A stretch of DNA of 13,961 nt, from positions 1 to 13,961 of the forward strand of contig VGKX01000014.1 of the NCBI GenBank assembly GCA_016866895.1. Direction: 5' to 3'. Each line of letters begins with the position of its first letter. The stretch's first letter is position 1. The position numbers were made by a program, and so were the translations under genes. The stretch comes from Candidatus Parvarchaeota archaeon. GTDB lineage: Archaea; Micrarchaeota; Micrarchaeia; Anstonellales; VGKX01. The notes below the pieces were generated by a model, which saw only the letters and a list, made by a program, of their open reading frames with translations, had not been told where the DNA came from and searched no databases. This document shows positions 13,476 through 13,961 of the stretch, piece by piece.

Positions 13476-13483
13476 TTTATAAT
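13476..13483 (+). promoter_or_regulatory. TATA element of the class III signal-peptide gene
   Basis: TTTATAAT lies about 25-30 bases before the GTG at 13507, the right spacing for a leaderless transcript starting at the GTG. There is no Shine-Dalgarno between them. Confidence 0.5.
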
Positions 13484-13506
13484 TAGTCTAATCCAACAAC
13501 AACAGC

Positions 13507-13961
13507 GTGGCAATTAAAAGCAATCATATAACGCCTTGCAGGCCAGTCAAGCGTTGAGTTTTTGCTGATATTTGCCGTCTGCCTTGTGGCATTCACGGCA
13601 TTTCTTGCACTTGGAAATTATTATTTTGGCTCCCTAAACCTGCAAAAGGAAGTTGAAGACGCGCAAAGCAGCACCAGGGAGCTTGCAGGCGCTTCCGACT
13701 GGGTATACTCCCAGGGACTGGGGGCAAAAAGGCTTGTTTATATAACAATCCCGCCGGGAATTGACAATAACAACAGATGGGTCGGAAAACCCCCGTCCAA
13801 TGCAACCGACAACACAAGCTCCACCGAAATCAACATCAGGGTGTATAACACCGACGTATTCTCAACCACCAGGGCGCCAGTCAGGGGGTCCTTGCCAACA
13901 AGCCCCGGAGGCTATTGGGTCTGGGTGGAGTCCTTTGGCGACTTCGTGCTTGTCGGCACTT
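13507..13961 (+). CDS. Class III signal-peptide (type IV pilin-like) surface protein; apparent N-terminal frameshift; cut by window edge
   Basis: The frame starting at 13541 (GGC CAG ...) reads GQSSVEFLLIFAVCLVAFTA..., an archaeal class III signal sequence (Q-x-S-x-E, then a hydrophobic helix), cleaved by an EppA-like prepilin peptidase before Gln, and continues open to the edge as an extracellular-type region (residues after LALGNYYFG are polar, with N-x-T/S sites such as NAT and NTS). No start codon exists in this frame: TAA closes it at 13529-13531. A GTG at 13507, at leaderless distance from a TATA box, opens MAIKSNHIT in the frame one base earlier. Removing one base in 13531-13537 joins the two as MAIKSNHITLAGQSSVEF, a normal class III N-terminus. 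I list the gene as one unit with a +1 shift, either a sequence error, a decayed or phase-variable gene, or true frameshifting. Confidence 0.75.

Noticed and set aside
13270..13482. Plus-strand frame with Asn/Gln/Lys/Thr-rich tail (KNTNLLQNTNLPQ)
   Set aside because: It begins inside glmU and its second half is the C/A-rich spacer read as codons. The repetitive protein is a by-product of the DNA repeat.
1..13961. tRNA, rRNA, CRISPR array, insertion sequence or replication origin
   Set aside because: I looked in all spacers longer than about 80 bases on both strands and saw no cloverleaf, no regularly spaced repeat array, no transposase motif and no cluster of origin-type repeats. A dedicated RNA search could still find short structured RNAs.

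Overview
The window looks like a piece of an archaeal chromosome, most likely from a DPANN-type lineage; the phylum is an inference. Archaeal evidence: a replication factor C small subunit, a threonylcarbamoyladenosine tRNA methylthiotransferase of the archaeal/eukaryotic type, an archaeal-style fused GlmU, a class III (type IV pilin-like) signal sequence, TATA boxes (some with a purine-rich BRE-like upstream element), and a mix of GGAGGTG/GGTGAT Shine-Dalgarno starts and apparently leaderless starts. No tRNA, rRNA, CRISPR array, transposase or integrase was seen. The only clear mobile element is an intein carrying a homing endonuclease.

Layout. Positions 1-4238 are read on the minus strand: a possible gene start cut by the left edge (1-45), a 71-residue protein made of two copies of one tyrosine-rich unit (208-423) followed by a hairpin plus T-tract terminator, a possibly secreted HExxH metallopeptidase-like protein of unknown family (603-1889), and the clamp-loader small subunit rfcS (1938-4238), split by a 446-residue LAGLIDADG intein (2673-4010). 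A divergent promoter region with two inverted repeats (4239-4511) separates these from a plus-strand pair: a small membrane protein (4512-4889) abutting isoleucyl-tRNA synthetase (4904-7936). A 59-residue FYVE-like double-zinc protein lies convergently on the minus strand (8027-8206). From 8466 to the right edge everything is on the plus strand: tRNA methylthiotransferase (8466-9917), a small glycine-rich membrane protein (10035-10490), phosphoglucosamine mutase glmM (10535-11884), bifunctional glmU (12066-13364), and a right-truncated class III signal-peptide protein that appears frameshifted in its first dozen codons (13507-13961).

How the genes fit together. RfcS loads the sliding clamp in replication. 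IleRS, the methylthiotransferase and possibly the zinc protein belong to translation and tRNA maturation. GlmM and GlmU together would convert glucosamine-6-phosphate to UDP-GlcNAc, the donor for glycans and N-glycosylation. The last gene and the metallopeptidase-like protein point to the cell surface. This is mostly housekeeping sequence. The less ordinary parts are the intact intein, the FYVE-like mini-protein, the duplicated mini-protein, the HEGTH protein, the frameshifted pilin-like gene and the C/A-rich, G-depleted spacer in front of it.
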